Source: Butyrivibrio sp.
GTDB taxonomy: Bacteria; Bacillota; Clostridia; Lachnospirales; Lachnospiraceae
Assembly: GCA_015056495.1 (NCBI GenBank)
Contig: SVGC01000014.1
Span: forward strand, 42,351 to 106,350
Direction: 5' to 3'
Length of the DNA stretch: 64,000 nt
In this document: positions 62,793 to 64,000 of the stretch, in pieces
Layout: each line of letters begins with the position of its first letter
How positions within the stretch are numbered: position 1 is the stretch's first letter
Position numbers and translations under genes: made by a program
Notes under the pieces: model-generated
What the model was told of the DNA's origin: nothing
What the model saw: only the letters and a program-made list of their open reading frames with translations
Database searches by the model: none

Positions 62793-63089
62793 ATGATATA
62801 TGGAAAAAAGATGTTGCAGGGAACCTGTGAACAAGATGGATTTGAGGAGATGATTGATAATGTGGTCTCTTGCTGCAAGGAAAACTACGCAGATGTTCTG
62901 AACAAAAATCTGGTAAAGATCATAGTGGATAATCTGAAAGATCAATTCCCAGGCGTTGCAGATGGATTTATACCGGAAAAGATATCATACATAAAACTTG
63001 AGAGATTCCTTCAGGAGAAAATCAGAAAAGGTGAATCAATAAAAGATATGATCCATATAGTTGAAGAACTGGAAGAACAGCAGTTATAA
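62793..63089 (+). CDS. Small protein resembling the FlhA C-terminal end
   Basis: A 98-residue ORF (an ATG at 62811 with GGA upstream is an alternative start). Residues about 25-98 align by eye with the last ~75 residues of the flagellar export protein FlhA: NLVKIIVDNLKDQFPGV corresponds to the RQEVQKLLDNLKxxNP type segment, and RFLQEKIRKGESIKDMIHIV to the VLQxLLREGVSIRDLxTIL type segment. No membrane part of FlhA is present upstream. It is either a stand-alone domain or a remnant; intact codons and its tight link to the HD-GYP gene favour expression. Confidence 0.55.
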   Translation: MIYGKKMLQGTCEQDGFEEMIDNVVSCCKENYADVLNKNLVKIIVDNLKDQFPGVADGFIPEKISYIKLERFLQEKIRKGESIKDMIHIVEELEEQQL

Positions 63090-63199
63090 CGCTATTGGTT
63101 AAAAAATTATAAAACATATTGAAAAAGAAATGATAAATGTGTATATTAAATTTTGCACAATCTATTATTTCTTTTTTGTTTTATGTGAGGACTAAAATT

Positions 63200-63685
63200 A
63201 TGAAAGAAGCGTTTTTTGCAGGTGGATGCTTTTGGTGCGTGACACCAATTTATAAGATGTATGGAGTTGATCAGGTTATCTGCGGATATGCAGGTGGAGA
63301 CGAAGAAAATCCGACTTATGAGCAGGTAAAACATCAGGAGACAGGTCACAGGGAGACTATCAAGCTGGTATATGATCCTGAAAAAGTAGCATATGACAAG
63401 CTGTTGGATATATATTTTGCCAACGTAGATCCATTTGATGCTGAAGGACAGTTTATTGATAAAGGATTTTCTTATACGCTTGCTATTTTTTATTCTTCAG
63501 AAGAGGAGAAGAAGGCTGCAGAAGCTAAGATTGCCAAGGTAGAAGAAACTTCCGGTAAAAAAGTTCAGGTAGAACTGTTGCCTTATAAAAACTTCTATGA
63601 GGCAGAAGAGTACCACCAGGACTATTATCTCAAGAATCCTGAGGCATTCGAAAAAGAGCTGATCGAATCAGGAAGAAAAAAATGA
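63200..63685 (+). CDS. msrA: Peptide-methionine (S)-S-oxide reductase MsrA
   Basis: About 161 residues from the ATG at 63200; earlier in-frame codons lack a ribosome binding site, while TGAGGA lies upstream of this one. The catalytic Cys10 is in AGGCFWC, followed by GYAGGDEENPTYEQVKHQET (substrate pocket) and EEYHQDYYLKNP near the end. It repairs oxidised methionine in the cytoplasm. The length matches short clostridial MsrA enzymes. No MsrB domain is fused. Confidence 0.95.
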   Translation: MKEAFFAGGCFWCVTPIYKMYGVDQVICGYAGGDEENPTYEQVKHQETGHRETIKLVYDPEKVAYDKLLDIYFANVDPFDAEGQFIDKGFSYTLAIFYSSEEEKKAAEAKIAKVEETSGKKVQVELLPYKNFYEAEEYHQDYYLKNPEAFEKELIESGRKK

Positions 63686-63746
63686 AAATCAAGCCCCTTG
63701 CGGGTTTGCAACAGTTGATGTACAATAACTCAAGAAATTGAATATG

Positions 63747-63826
63747 TACGGGAGCTTTTAAAAAGGCTGAGAGGAAGGTGCGACCTTCGACCGAGAACCT
63801 GATTTGGATAATGCCAACGTAGGAAT
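63747..63826 (+). promoter_or_regulatory. TPP (thiamine pyrophosphate) riboswitch
   Basis: The conserved THI-box parts are in order: ACGGGAG, GGCTGAGAGGAA, then CGACCTTCGACC, GAACCTGATTTGGATAATG and CCAACGTAGGA. The pairing of GGGAG/GTAGG-type P1 and of P3 is as in known TPP riboswitches. An intrinsic terminator follows at 63898, so control is by transcription termination in the presence of TPP. The controlled thiamine gene must lie to the right of the window, unless the intron-like sequence now separates it. Confidence 0.92.
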
Positions 63827-63897
63827 GCCTGGGAGACTGGGAATATGAAGATTACGTTAACGATATATGAAATGTGATCTCTGAATGAACATTTTAT

Positions 63898-63928
63898 GGG
63901 AGCTACCAATTTAGGTGGCTCCCTTTTT
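63898..63928 (+). terminator. Riboswitch-controlled terminator
   Basis: GGGAGCTACC (63898-63907) and GGTGGCTCCC (63914-63923) form a perfect 10-bp stem followed by TTTTT. Confidence 0.93.
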
Positions 63929-63930
63929 AG

Positions 63931-64000
63931 GTTTGCGCGCCATGGGCGCGCTCTAACGGGTGCAAGTCCCGAACACGCCTAGGCAACGAGGAAGTGTATA
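63931..64000 (+). mobile_element. Probable 5' end of a group II intron
   Basis: Right after the terminator T-run come GCGCGCCATGGGCGCGC, TAACGGGTGCAAGTCCCGAA and CACGCCTAGGCAACGAGG, which resemble the first stem-loops of group II intron domain I (GGGTGCAAGTCCC is the strongest part). Insertion just past an intrinsic terminator is the known habit of class C group II introns. The reverse-transcriptase ORF and 3' end are outside the window, so this rests on 70 bases. Confidence 0.45.

Noticed and set aside
1..64000. tRNA or rRNA genes
   Set aside because: No tRNA-like T-loop with CCA end or rRNA-conserved segment was seen on either strand, though a by-eye scan can miss one.

Overview
The window looks like chromosomal DNA of a rumen or gut Lachnospiraceae, most likely Butyrivibrio or Pseudobutyrivibrio. 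The grounds are low G+C, strong AGGAGG-type ribosome binding sites, many LxxC lipoproteins with Ser/Thr/Glu-rich linkers, xylan and arabinan enzymes of the kinds known from those genera, and ABC sugar importers without their own ATPases. The genus is an inference, not something read directly.

About 0-33.3 kb is a plant-polysaccharide region. It opens with the 3' part of a GH94-like (cellobiose-phosphorylase-like) gene. Next come a three-gene ABC sugar importer, a second sugar-binding lipoprotein with a YesM/YesN-type two-component system, and a convergent gene for a cytoplasmic sugar-binding protein fused to a degenerate GGDEF domain. A domain-swapped GH3 beta-glucosidase, a carboxylesterase-GH43 fusion and an AraC regulator follow. 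Divergent from the AraC gene, a GH10 xylanase lipoprotein heads a long tight run of same-strand genes (18.8-33.3 kb): a membrane-anchored carbohydrate-binding/solute-binding fusion, two permeases, an NHL/TPR membrane protein, a YIP1-like membrane protein, a large membrane-anchored DUF5696-like protein, two more permeases and a final solute-binding lipoprotein. No ATPase gene is present for any of the three importers, so a shared ATPase elsewhere is expected. I consider the 18.8-33.3 kb run the most interesting functional system here: two permease pairs wrapped around three poorly understood envelope proteins.

About 33.3-41.7 kb holds an Lgt-family membrane enzyme, a DUF4190-like repeat protein, an EamA transporter and a TldD/TldE protease pair. 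It is followed by a 1.1-kb gene-poor stretch with a near-consensus promoter and eight tandem 54-bp units, each able to fold into a hairpin, leading into a nuclease-like gene. A small gene with LexA-like boxes in its promoter lies beyond it.

About 41.7-60.7 kb is mostly lipoproteins and single housekeeping or accessory genes: a beta-helix lipoprotein, a possible ZinT-like lipoprotein, SGNH hydrolase, YoaP-like acetyltransferase, HD hydrolase, flavoprotein, 2H phosphoesterase, CPBP protease, GH43 arabinanase, XRE-TPR regulator, YczE-like protein, sugar-isomerase-like protein, LprI-like lipoprotein and a P-loop kinase. A terminator-ended repeat-hairpin transcript (55.1-55.4 kb) and a truncated msrA remnant (56.8 kb) are also here.

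About 60.7-64 kb holds a hairpin cluster, a membrane HD-GYP protein, a small FlhA-C-like protein, msrA, and a clear TPP riboswitch with its terminator. A probable group II intron begins directly after that terminator and runs off the window. Dispersed non-coding elements recur through the window: GGGGACGTA palindromes acting as terminators, and a terminator family with the GTGRCGARRG hairpin.
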